A stretch of DNA of 15,114 nt, from NCBI GenBank assembly GCA_943704525.1, contig CALSCQ010001713.1, positions 1 to 15,114 on the forward strand. Direction: 5' to 3'. A program made the position numbers and the translations under genes. Origin of the DNA: Pigoraptor vietnamica (Eukaryota > Opisthokonta > Filasterea). Each line of letters opens with the position of its first letter. Position 1 is the stretch's first letter. The notes beneath the pieces are model-generated. The model was not told the origin of the DNA. It did no database searches and worked only from the letters and a program-made list of their open reading frames with translations. Shown here piece by piece: positions 1-10,100 of this stretch.

Positions 1-213
1 CCCCCCCTCCTGTTTTCAAAATCCCTTGTGGTATTGATTAGGACTGCATGAAATCCTTTGCTGGATGGCCTGCGTGCGAGGAAATTGGAACTCGTTCCAT
101 CCCTTTGTCTTGCCTTGTTCCATTTCGGTTTGATTGTTATTGTTAGTGCTTCAGTTGTCGCTTGCGTTGTGAGGAACGTGAAAGTGGCTCACTCCCGCGC
201 CTTCCTTGCGCAG
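1..213 (+). other. 3' part of an intron of the SCP2-thiolase gene
   Basis: No thiolase-like coding sequence is visible in any plus-strand frame before the acceptor TTGCGCAG at 206-213. SCP2-thiolases carry a conserved stretch just before the HDCF motif, and it is absent here, so the preceding exon lies outside the window and this is intron. The segment begins with a run of seven C. Confidence 0.6.
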
Positions 214-793
214 ACTGCTTCTCCACAAACGAGCTCATCACGTACGAGGCGCTGGGCCTCGCAGCGGAGGGCGGCGGGTGAGTGGTCCGACGTCACCGTA
301 CTTGCGTGCATTGCGCAACCTGGCTGTGCGCAGTCGTCAAATATCGCTTCTGGGACAACGTTTCACGTTCCCGCTTGATTTTCAGCGCCAAGCTCATTGA
401 TGCCGGCGACGTGACGTACGGCGGCAAGTGGGTGGTAAACCCCTCCGGCGGCCTCATCTCCAAGGTACGTGTCGCTCTGTCCCAACTTTTGTCTTTTGCT
501 TATGTTCTGTGGTGTAGGTTGCTAGCTGTAACAGTGTCGTTTGCCTCTGTTTCGCTATGGGCAGAACGATGTGTGTGTGGGTCACTTGTAACATGACATG
601 ACTCTCTCCTCTACAGGGACACCCTCTCGGCGCCACGGGCCTCGCCATGTGCGCCGAGCTCAACTGGCAGCTGCGCGGGCTTGCGGACAAGCGCCAGGTG
701 CCCAACGCCACCGTCGGCATCCAGCACAACCTCGGGCTCGGCGGCGCTTGCGTTGTGGGCGTGTACAGGCGGGACGGCAAGTTCGGCAACTGA
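214..793 (+). CDS. SCP2-type (SCPx) thiolase, C-terminal part, three exons
   Basis: This is the C-terminal end of a peroxisomal-type 3-ketoacyl-CoA thiolase of the SCP2/SCPx class, which cleaves (often branched-chain) 3-ketoacyl-CoA. Exons are 214-277, 386-464 and 617-793; introns are 108 and 152 bp, with donors GTGAGT and GTACGT and acceptors TTTTCAG and CTACAG. About 105 residues are encoded. Diagnostic motifs in order: DCFSTNEL (its D codon is split by the upstream intron), which is the HDCF loop whose Cys is catalytic in this class; [15 protein letters not shown]; the active-site GHPLGATG; and QHNLGLGGA, where classical thiolases have CxG. The reading frame stops at TGA 791-793 right after [10 protein letters not shown]. 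No SCP2 sterol-carrier domain follows in the window, so this is a thiolase-only form. The 5' end is missing. It is convergent with the HRS gene. The family call is secure; peroxisomal location is inferred, and no C-terminal SKL-type signal is present (the end is FGN). Confidence 0.93.
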
Positions 794-1074
794 GGACGGT
801 TGTTTGAGATTTGGTGAAGCGCTGCGTGCGTTCTGGCGCAAGTTTAGTTTCGCTACTGCGAAGCTAAGGGACGCTTTGATGAAGCGGGGCGCATAAAGTG
901 TGGCGTGATGTTTGCCGCAACTACAGGAAGATCCGCTTTATACATTCCAAGCGCGCAACGCATTTCTTATATCCACACACGACGACGCGAAACTGAACAG
1001 AACCCCAACAAGCAGAGTCTTGCACGCACGCCACAGCACGCAAAACGCGAACAATAGCATCGAGACGGCCCTGC
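794..1074. other. Convergent 3' flanks of the thiolase and HRS genes
   Basis: There are 281 bp between the two facing stop codons and no credible coding frame. CATAAA near 893 (+, about 100 nt after the thiolase stop) and TATAAA at 937-942 (-, about 135 nt after the HRS stop) are possible variant poly(A) signals. Neither is a perfect AATAAA, and no canonical signal was found. Confidence 0.4.
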
Positions 1075-4011
1075 TCAGTCAAATGAGATAAGGGGCGCCT
1101 CGGGCACGACAGGCTGCGACTGCTGCTGCTGTTGCTGCGGGTGTTGCTGCCCAGAGGGCGGCGGGCCGTAGTTGTTCGCCGGGCCGTATCCATATCCGCC
1201 GACGGGGTGTCCGTACTGCCCCTGCGCGGGTGCTCCGTTCGCGCCGTACGAAGGCATGGCGGCGCCGTTCGGTCCATACCCGTTGTGCGGCGCGTTTCCA
1301 TTCGGACCGGGCGGATACTGCTGCTGGTTGGGCCCTGCGGCGGGCGGGGCATACGCGTGGCCGTTGCCCGGGTGCATGGCGGGCGGCGGCGAAAACATGT
1401 TCTGTCGCCCGTCGGGAGCGCCGCCCTGAGGACCGCCGTGGGACTGCTGCGGGTGCGTGGGGGGAGGGCCGTACTGCCCCGGCTGTTGCATCGGCGCCGG
1501 TGATTGCGACGGCTGCGGCATGGGCGGCTGCTGCTTTGAAGGGTAGGTGTCGTACGTGGGCGGGTGTGCCGCGTATCCGGGGTGGGACGCCTGCTGCGGC
1601 TGACCGGCGGGCGGTCCCTGCTGCTGCGGCGCGGGAGGGTACGGTCCGGACATGTACGGGGGAAGGCTGCCCTGCGATGCACGTGACTGCTGCTGCTGAG
1701 GCGGCTGGTTCGCGTCTCCAGGGCGAGAGGGAGGAGGAGCTCCGGGGCCGTACGCAGACCCCGACGGCGGGTATCCGTAGCCCTGCGCCTGGAAGCCTGG
1801 CGCGCCCACCATCCCCGCGGCGACCGGGGCGGTTTGCGACGGGTGCGAGGGGTTCGGCTGGGGTTGCGCGGGACCCTGCTGCATGGCGGCGTGTCCATAA
1901 TACGGCGACTGTTGGGGCGACTGCTGCGGGCCTCCCATTGCCGGGCGAGGAGGGTACGGTGTCGTTTGAGGGACCTGCTGGTATCCCGTCGGCGGCTGCA
2001 CGGGGGGTGCGCCGTACAGCTGGCTCTTGAGTTGCTGCTGTTGCATTTGTCGCAGGCGCTCTTGCTCCATGCGCTGGTGCTCGAGAAGGCGCTCCTGCAG
2101 ACCGAGCAAAAAGGCACGTGCGCATAAAGTGAGCTAAAGGCACACCAGCCGCACGGTGGTGTCGCCCAGCGAAGACACATGCAACAGCGTCCACACAGAA
2201 CGCAGTTCATACGATTGCCAACAAAGTACGCAACCACTGAACTCCGCAAAACAACGAGCACAAAAAACAGGAAGTCGACCGAACGCCCAAAAAACCGGGA
2301 GTCGACCGAACGCCCACCTGCTCGAGCTGCATCTGCCGCACGATGCGCTGTTGCTCCTCCTGTGCGCGACGGCGCTCTTCCTCCTGCAACTGAAGCTCAC
2401 GCAGGCGCTGCTGGACCTACAAAGCGCACGCGATCCGTTGGTGTGAGTGTGGGACGGGAAAACAGTAGCGACACATGCGACATGGACGACACATGCACAC
2501 GCTCATCACGAATGCAATCACACGAACAAACACGAAGGACACACTCTGATCACAGCCGTCGGATGGGCCAACGACACGGCAACCCACGCAAGACACCACC
2601 AACACAACGCGGCGATCCCACGCAAGACACCAACAAGACGCCCAGACGCACCTGCATCTTTCGGATGTACTCCTGCTCTTCCGCCTCGCGCTTGAGCCGC
2701 GCGGCATGTTCCGCGCGCGCTTCGTCCAGCGCACGACGCGCCAGTTCGGCCTGTTCGACCTTGCGCTCCAGCGTGTGCAAATTCGCTGCGTGCACGCGTG
2801 CGTCGCATCAGCAGCCGCCAAACAAACAACACACAACACAACACCGAAGCTGCCATGCACAGGCACTCGGAAAGCCAACTGTGCAAAATAGGAGTCACGA
2901 GACTGAAATGGCATACGGAGGAAGTGATTGACAAAAAAAGGCAAACGGAGCACGTGAAAACAGGCGCGAGTGGACATAAAAGGAAACCCACCGGCCTCGC
3001 CTTCCTGTTCCTCCATCAGGCGCAGCAAGCGCGGGTGCATAACGCACAGCGACTGGTACAGCGACCTCAGCGCACCCTCATCGAAGGGGCGCCCCGTCGC
3101 TGCAGCTGAAGAGGGAAAGAGAGAAGCGGGATTAGAAGCCAGATAATTGGGCGATTCCGACCCAAAACGAAACAAACCGATGAGGCCAGCGCATGCAAAA
3201 CACACGCACACACACGCAACCAGAGCATAGTGCTCACCGCCGTCGGCCGCCTTCAGCCGCTCCTCAAACATCGCCAGCGACGCCGACATGGCCTGCACAA
3301 AGCGGTCGTCGTCGTCGCCCTTCACCTCTTCCACAATCTCCGCGCCCTTGTGCACGGGCGCTGTAGCCGGCTGTGACTGCGACTGCGACTGCGATGCACT
3401 GCGGGGCGGCGGGCCGCTCTGTCCGCGCTGCTCCCAGTAGTCGCGATCGAGGTACTTGGCGAGGGCGGGATCAACGACGGATGCGGACGCCGGAGGGGAG
3501 CCCGAGACCGTCTGGAGATCGTACGAGGGCCGCTGCTGCGGAGCCGCCTGGGTAATTAGGCGCGATTGGGAACATGGTGTGAACATGGGCGTGAAGATGG
3601 GCGATTTGAACAGACAGCAACAGCAGCGAACAGCACATGTCCAGACAAGTGTCGTGGACAAGATGGCGCACCTTGGTGCTCACGAGCTGGCGCGTCTTCT
3701 CCGCTTCCTGGAGGGACAGGGCAATGGCAAGGCGCAACTCTTCGTCCTCTTTCGCGGCAAGCGACGCGGCCGTCGTGTCGCGCTGCTGCTGAGTCTGCGA
3801 GTGCGAGCGTGCGCAAAAGAGAAAAAACAAGCGCAAGCACCGTTGAGAAAGTAAGCAGGATAACAAAGTTGTGCTGGAGTGTACGTGTCAGCAGTAACGC
3901 GCGAGCAACTCTCTCACACCATGCTCCATCCACATCTCTCAAGACATACAACCGCGGCCACACTACAATGCCACACTACAATCTCTCACTCTCACTCCGT
4001 CCCTTCGACGG

Positions 4012-4061
<50 letters not shown>

Positions 4062-6465
4062 TCCTCCCTCTCTTTCTTTCCCTCCCCCACATCCGCGTCC
4101 TCTCGCACCCACCAACGACGAAGATGCGAGCGCACTGGGCGCCGCAGCCGGCGAGTACATTGCTGTCGTATTGTTGGATTCCGCGAACGAAACCTTACGC
4201 ACCTGGTAACCGCCAGACGATCCCCCGGACGACAGCGCCGACGTCAGCTGCGACGAGGACGACGGGGACGCCGCGTTGTTGCGCGTGTTCGCCGCAGTGA
4301 GGGCGTCGAGAGAGTTGTCGTCGGAACCCGACCGACCACGGCCGCCTTGGAGCTTGTCGTGGCACGAGTCGCACACGCGCACCTAAAGGGAGAGTGTGAG
4401 AAATGGGCCCACGCACACGCACGCACATACGCACGCACGCACGCACTCACACGCACACACACGCACACGCACACACGCACACGCACACACGCACACACAC
4501 AAACAAACAAATAACCATATGAATAGGTGAAATACAGGCGAACACGGACGCCTCCTTATCCGCTCACAGTTACGTACGCACCTCCTTCTCAAATCCAAAG
4601 CGGGGAATGGTCGAATTCTTCGCCGAGCATGTCTGGCAAAACACCTGACCGCAGTTGCGGCAGTGGTGCTGAGGGGGGCATTGAACACGGTGAGTGGAAG
4701 AGGCGATCGATGGAACGACACGCACAAAGCGCAGTGTGACGACGGCACATCTAGTATGAAAATTTGCTGATAGAAAAGTGACGCCTCCTTCTACCAACGA
4801 CATCGACGCGGAATTTCAATGCGCCGAAATCAATACAACGGGGAAATGAAGGCATGTCTTGCGAGTATCTCACGACACTACTAGCGGATGTGTGGAGAAG
4901 AGGCGCCAATAGCTAGACCCATGTGTGTGAGTGAATTTACCTTGCGCACAATCACAGTGAACGGCGTCTTGCACGAGAAGCACTTGTCGCTGTCAATCCA
5001 CTCGGGTGCCTGTCGAGAGACGGTGAGCGTCGGGATGTGAGAAGCCGCGAAACAGACATTAGTACGACAACGACAACATGCGCCTATGCAACTTTGTGTA
5101 TGCTCGAAAATCGCCGGAATACGAATGCAACGTACGAGCATGCGCCCAAGTACAACCGTTGACTCATACCTTCTCGGATGCGAACATGGCGTCGGCTTCG
5201 CGCAACGCGGGAAAGCTGCAGCCTGAAATCGACGTTATGCGGTGTCAGCCTCACACAATCGGCGTGAAGCTCCAACCCACCGCTTGCACGCAGACTGAAA
5301 TACGCAACGGGCGCACGTGCGCACAAACGCACACATAAGCACACGCGCGCTACCAAACACAGTCACCCACCCTCCGCCTTGAGCGAGTTGTATGCGTCTG
5401 TAATGTTGCGGTACGCCGGCTCCTTGCGGAATGCGTGCGCCCACACCTGGATGAGCTCGAGCACGCGCGACCGCACCTTCTCGGGCTGCGACGTAGACTG
5501 CAGGAGACCAAAGAAGTAAGAAAACGCGTGACCACGCTCGCAAAGGTCCATAAAGGGGAATAAGCAGCCATCTCGCACCAAAAAGAGACTTGCCCCATTG
5601 CGCACACATACACAAAAGGTGCTGGCTTTCAAGCGGCGTAGAGCGCCTCCCGGTTGCGCACACTCACAGCATGCACGAGAGGCCACTGCACAAACCCCCA
5701 CCTTAGCAATGTCGCGGAGGTCGTCCAGGAAGGGCTTGGCCGATATCTCGTCGTGCACAGTGGGTCCGCAATTCTTCACGGCCGTCTCCAGCACCTGCAC
5801 ACAAAAAACACGAGCAGCGCGTGAGTGAAGCAGCCCACACGCACCGACCTTCGTTCAAAACACGACGAATCAGCGCCACGCATCTCCACTATAAACACCA
5901 ATGCGAGACTCCCGTTATGCATTCGTGTGACTCAAGCACCCACCGTGAGTGCGAGGAGAGTGACATTGGGATTCTTCGCCGGAATGCGACGGCGCAGCGC
6001 CTTCAGAAAGTCCTTCGCACTGCAGTGTGCGCACATGTCATTCACCCGCACAAAGATAAGCTCTAGACACACACAATCTCCCGACAAGCTCTCACGCAGT
6101 CCAATAACCAAGCAGTCTCCCCCACACCCATGCAACGCATACAAGCGCACGCGCCGCACACCTGACTTCCTTCGCGCGGACAGCGTCGCACAGCTGCAAG
6201 TTCAAGCCCCAATCTGGCTCAAGGAGCGACTCGCTGGTGGCCCGGTCTGCAGGAGGCATTGCGTGTGGTCAGGCGAGCAATAGGGTAAGCAGGGTCCATG
6301 GGTAATACAGCAATACATTCTAGAGAGCACACACACGGGCGGACGCACACGCGGCGAAACAGAGTGAATAATTACATTAGCACTCTCGCATCGCACAAGG
6401 GACCACAAAATACAAACTCCCCTACCAATCAGCTTCTCGAGCGGCGAAGTGAAGATGAGATCCAT
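1075..6465 (-). CDS. HGS: HRS/Vps27-like ESCRT-0 subunit (VHS-FYVE-UIM-coiled coil-clathrin box), 15 exons
   Basis: ESCRT-0 subunit that binds PI3P and ubiquitinated cargo on early endosomes and recruits clathrin and ESCRT-I. Exons on the minus strand: 6426-6465, 6162-6246, 5944-6019, 5702-5794, 5371-5497, 5170-5222, 4941-5009, 4582-4668, 4203-4382, 3672-3794, 3238-3547, 2992-3105, 2652-2785, 2318-2416, 1075-2094. Phases agree at every junction, giving 2610 bp, 869 aa plus TGA (human HRS is 777 aa). VHS ~8-141 (KNCGPTVHDE; WAHAFRKEP). FYVE ~159-220 with WxxD (W162, D164), RKHHCRNCG (180-188), RVC (212-214) and eight zinc-ligand Cys: 168, 171, 184, 187, 192, 195, 214, 217. UIM 286-302 (EDEELRLAIALSLQEAE). 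DPALAKYLDRDYWEQ ~337-351 is conserved with HRS. Helical core and coiled coil ~391-545. P/Q/G-rich tail ~555-860. Clathrin box LISFD at the extreme C-terminus (865-869). ATG 6465 begins MDLIFTSPLEKLI, running straight into VHS, with A at -3 and G at +4. All exon borders are hand-called. Confidence 0.95.
2261..2315. repeat. 27-bp tandem duplication next to an HRS splice donor
   Basis: Two copies of a ~28-nt unit with a 27-bp period (2261-2288 and 2288-2315) differ at two positions; the shared core is AGTCGACCGAACGCCCA. They lie in the last HRS intron (2095-2317). The right copy contributes most of the splice donor (GTGGGC, sense of the gene, 2317-2312). In the left copy the equivalent position lacks the GT. 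Confidence 0.85.
2583..2632. repeat. 16-bp direct repeat in an HRS intron
   Basis: CCCACGCAAGACACCA occurs at 2583-2598 and exactly again at 2617-2632, 34 bp apart, inside the intron 2417-2651 and close to its donor end. It is a local duplication with no visible function. Confidence 0.8.
3795..4202 (-). other. Longest HRS intron, containing a microsatellite
   Basis: This 408-bp intron separates the exon ending in GGYQ from the UIM exon. On the gene strand its donor is GTGCGTAAG and its acceptor is CTCGCAG. It holds a (CA)24 tract (GT on the sense strand) and is otherwise pyrimidine- and CA-rich on the plus strand. I see no nested gene or RNA. Confidence 0.8.
4013..4060. repeat. (CA)24 microsatellite
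   Basis: A perfect 48-bp CA dinucleotide run in the 408-bp HRS intron. It reads (GT)24 in the sense of that gene. A tract of this length is expected to be polymorphic. Confidence 0.98.
4411..4503. repeat. Imperfect CA/ACGC microsatellite
   Basis: A ~93-bp mixture of CACA, CGCA and CACG units in the HRS intron 4383-4581. On the gene strand it is GT/GCGT-rich and lies upstream of the splice acceptor CCCTTTAG (4390-4383). It is followed on the plus strand by a short AAAC/AAAT patch. Confidence 0.95.
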
Positions 6466-6548
6466 TCTCCGCAAGGGGAAGCGGCACAAGCCGCTGTGCT
6501 TGCAGTGCAGTTCAGCAGAAAATGTGCGGTGGGATTTGAAAATGGCAC

Positions 6549-6558
6549 TGACGCGTCA
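6549..6558. promoter_or_regulatory. Perfect palindrome TGACGCGTCA upstream of HRS
   Basis: A 10-bp perfect dyad about 85 bp upstream of the HRS ATG. The core ACGCGT resembles a fungal MCB-type element and the flanks resemble a CRE/ATF half site with a CG insert. The factor is unknown. TGACGCGT occurs again upstream of the F-box gene. Confidence 0.35.
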
Positions 6559-6637
6559 CTGCGCACGGATTTAAGAGTGCACACGCACACACGCAGGAAG
6601 CGACTAAACCGCAAGAGTGCCCACAAAGAGAGCACGA

Positions 6638-6692
6638 ATGCTCATGCACAGCGCGTTCACACCACAGCTGCGTGTATGTTGTTTGTGAGCAT
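6638..6692. promoter_or_regulatory. Inverted repeat ATGCTCA...TGAGCAT centred on an E-box
   Basis: Perfect 7-bp arms at 6638-6644 and 6686-6692 flank CAGCTG (6665-6670), an E-box type CANNTG site, almost exactly at the dyad centre. The centre coincides with the switch from CA-rich to GT-rich DNA, a natural place for a bidirectional control site. Function is inferred from position only. Confidence 0.3.
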
Positions 6693-6726
6693 GCGTGAAG
6701 CGTGTGTGCGTATGTTGCCACCTGGA

Positions 6727-6753
6727 GTGTGCGTGTGTGTGTGTGTGTGTGTG
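6727..6753. repeat. (GT)n microsatellite
   Basis: A near-perfect GT run (one GC interruption) in the divergent promoter region, GT-rich in the sense of the right-hand gene. Confidence 0.95.
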
Positions 6754-7082
6754 CCCTTTTCGTTGTCGTCATCGCAAAATGGAAAATCGAGGCTCGAGCC
6801 CAACACAAATTCACCGAGATCTCGCTTCATTTGAAAATAGAATCTGTCGAAATCTCGGCAGAAATTTGGTTTCCATGGAACTGAAATGAGTCCGGACAAC
6901 TGGCCGTGTCGAAGGACCCTATTGTGTGGCCGTCGCGCACGCCCGCCGTTTGTAAACTCACGGTAAGACGCATCGAGAACATATTCACAGACACACGCTT
7001 GACGGTGTGCTTTCACTCTGGGACGAAGAGGGTCGGTGGTATGGTCACCTACTGAGTTGGGTTGGCGAAAAGATGCGCGTGT

Positions 7083-7092
7083 AGCCAATCAG
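7083..7092 (+). promoter_or_regulatory. CCAAT box (AGCCAATCAG)
   Basis: The ten bases match the NF-Y consensus RRCCAATSR. The site is 22 bp before the first ATG (7115) and 64 bp before the third in-frame ATG (7157). CCAAT boxes usually sit tens of bases upstream of the transcription start, so this spacing argues that translation begins at the later ATG. Confidence 0.45.
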
Positions 7093-7114
7093 ATTTGGGC
7101 CCACGCGTACGTGT

Positions 7115-10100
7115 ATGCAGTGCGACGCCTCCCACATGGCGCCTCCTGAAACAAAAATGTCCGAACGCCCTGCAAGCGCTGGCAAAGTGCGCCTTGCGCC
7201 TCTCCGTCGACCCTCCGCTGTCCGCAAGGTGAGAGACGACGCGGCCGAGCGTGTGTTGGCCTGCGCACACAAGCACGACGCCCACTCGGCGGAACACCTC
7301 GCCGAACTATGCCGCGGACGCCACGCGCGCGTCGTCGCCCGCGTAACTGACGAGCGCGCAACGTACGAGGGCGACCGCGAGACCCTACGCTATGCCGTGC
7401 GAGATGAAATCCAGCGCGTCACCGCCGTGATGGAGGCTTGGCTGGACTCGCGCGCTGACTGCTCCAAGGTCGGCATCTTAGGTTGGCTCTCGAAACTGCC
7501 GGCGGCGTTGCGCGCCAATCCATTTTGCGCCGGTTCGCTCGAACTCTCCGACGTCGACGTTGAGTGGCTGATGCGCAAAGGCGTGGCGGCGCTCGGCGTC
7601 CTTCTGACTGGAGAGGAGGAGCAGAGAGCGCACGCCGTTCGACGCGGCGTTGCGCCTGAGGAGATGCCGGGCTTTCTCGAACGCGTCGGGTGTCTTCGGG
7701 AGGGATTCGTGCCGTCTCACCCGGGCAACGACTGGCTTTCCGCGTTTGCGGATGCGAAGATCTCGCCGCGCGATGTCGTCGAATACCTCTGCGCGCTGTT
7801 CATCTACACCGCCTCGTGCCGCAGCCGCGCGACGGTAGAGGGCTGGGAACAGTGCGCGGACGACGAGTGGACGGACGCGCCGCCTCCAAAGCGACCCGCC
7901 GTGCACGGACCGAACAGCTCGCCGTGGGCCGTGATGAACTGGACGCTGAGGACAGCGCACGATCCCACGCAGCCGCAGGACGTGCGCATAGCGGCGGAAG
8001 AGAGCTCGCGGGAGTTTGACTACTTGGAGGACCGCATCAACGAAGCGCTCGCGGTGCTCCCTAAGGAGCGCGACGTCGTGTTGCGCGGCGTCGGCGTTCA
8101 CGGTCTCGCGTACCGTTACGCTGTAGGGCACACGGTCGTGTTCCCGCCGTTCACGTCGACGTCGGCGCTGGCAGAGGACGCGCGCGCGTACGCCAAGTCT
8201 GACGGCACGTTCTTCATCGTGCGGTCGCACTCGGCGGCGAGGATAGACTTCGTGTCCCACATGCCGGCGGAGGCAGAGAAGCTCCTCCCCTCCTTCTCGC
8301 ACTTTACGGTGCTCTCCAAGGGTTCCAGCATGGTGTTGCGGAGGCTCGAGTGCCCACACGACTTTATTGCGCTCGCGGAGCACGGCGACGACGTGTGCAC
8401 GGACGCCGTCGCCGTCGACATCTATCTACGCTCCGCGAGGCACGCGCAGTTTGCCTACGCGCACTATCTGAAAGAAGCCTACATCGAGGGCCGCATCGCC
8501 CCTGTGCCTCCCCCGTGCGACGTAACGACCCCCGTCTTCACGTACCTTCGCGAGTGGCTCTCCGGCACCGAGCACCTCCTTCTGCTCGGCCCAGGCGGCA
8601 GCGGCAAGACAAGCGCGACCCTTGCCGCCCTCTGCGTCCTGTCAGCGATGGAGGACATTGCGCCAGTGTTTATTCCCCTCTCGACCGTGCGCGAACTCTT
8701 CGCCGACGGAGGGCTCGACCGTCACGTGTGTCAGTTGTTGCAACTGACCCCCTCACAGGTGGAGCTGTTGGCGCGCACGAAAGCGCTCGTGCTACTCCTC
8801 GATTCGCTGGACGAGATCCCGATTTCCGCTTGCGCAAACGCGGACGTGCGCCTCGGAGTGACGCGGCTCTTGCAGCGAAACCCACTCGCCTCCACCGCGC
8901 GCGTCCTGCTCAGCTCACGCGACGAGTTCCTAATCCTCAACGGAATTCAGCCGACCGAAGTGTTCGGGGCATCCGGACTCTACGGGTACGTGCAGCCCTT
9001 CTCGCTCGAGGACGCGGGGGCGTTCGTGGAACGGCAATGCGCGCTCTCCAACACTGTGGGGGTGGCGGCCGCGGAAAAGCGCCGCACTTTGGGCGACCTC
9101 ATGGCGTCGATGGGCGATGTGATGCTGACCCCGTGCGTCTTGTACATGGCGTGCCGAGTTGACGACGAGCGCCTCCGCGCAATTATGCGGTCCCCCGCGC
9201 CGAGGCTGCATCCCTCACGCGTCTACGAGGCGTACGTGGCACACGCACTCGACGGCGAAGACCATGCTCTCGAAGCGATGCACAAGCTGGCACTCGTCAT
9301 GCTCGACCAGGGGGACTGGCAGACTACCATCGGTGACGTGGTCCGGACGTTCGGCTTGTTTGGCGTGGACCCGGATATTTTTCGGCGCCGTTACCTCCCG
9401 AGAATTCCGCGGCGTGTCGAGAACGACGCGGACGACAGCGGGGTGTTTGCGTGGTGGCACAAGAGCGTGGGGGAGTACCTCGCCGCGCGCGCTTTTTGGT
9501 CGTCGCCACTCGAATCGCTCGCGACAGTCTCGCGCCCCTTCTCTCTCGACGCGCCCGCCGTCCTCTCGTTCTTCGGCGCCCTCGCCGCTAACATGCCCTT
9601 CAAGGAGTTGCGAGATCTCGACGAAACGCTCGTGTCTTCAGTCGTCCTGTCCCGAGAGTCGAGGGACAGCGCCACACTCGCCGTGGCCTCGAATGCCCTG
9701 TCGCTCCTGTGCGCCGCGTCGCACCTTCTTCACCGCACGGACCTCTCCAACATCGTCATCGAGTCGGCGAACCTGGAGGGTGCGCTGTTGCAGCACACGA
9801 GCCTCGCGGGCGCCACGTTTCGCCGATGCCGCCTGTACCGCGCCTCACTGGACTACGCCGACATCCACGACGCCGTCTTTCCACACTCGACGTGCGAGGC
9901 TGTCCTCGCCCCTCTCGAAGGCCATTCGCGGGGCGTGGTGGGCGTGTGCTTTGCGCCCAACTGCGACTCGCTATGGACGGCGTCGCTCGACGGCAGCGTC
10001 CGCGAATGGGACACGATGAGCGGCATGGAGAAGCTCGCGCTGGGCGGGCGTTCGGGCGCGCTCGTCGCCGTCGCGTTCTCGTCCGACGGGAGCGTGATCG

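Larger units (their letters stand above)
6466..7114. other. Divergent intergenic/promoter region between HRS and the ART-NACHT-WD40 gene
   Basis: About 650 bp between two outward-reading start codons, with no credible gene. Left of ~6665 the plus strand is CA-rich (6576-6596); right of it, GT-rich (6671-6753). Other contents: the palindrome TGACGCGTCA, an inverted repeat around CAGCTG, an AT-richer patch at about 6825-6890, and a CCAAT box close to the right-hand gene. Transcription probably starts in both directions from here. Confidence 0.6.

Noticed and set aside
58-596. Plus-strand open frames at 58-378 and 282-596 as small genes
   Set aside because: They run across the introns of the thiolase gene and contradict the motif-supported exon structure.
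921-2261. Long minus-strand frames of 446 and 371 residues overlapping the last HRS exon
   Set aside because: They are other-frame readings of the P/Q/G-rich tail; only the frame ending in LISFD continues the coiled coil and matches HRS.
4013-4503. CRISPR-like or satellite array from the CA repeats
   Set aside because: They are simple dinucleotide and tetranucleotide microsatellites within introns; there are no spacers and no regular repeat-spacer spacing.
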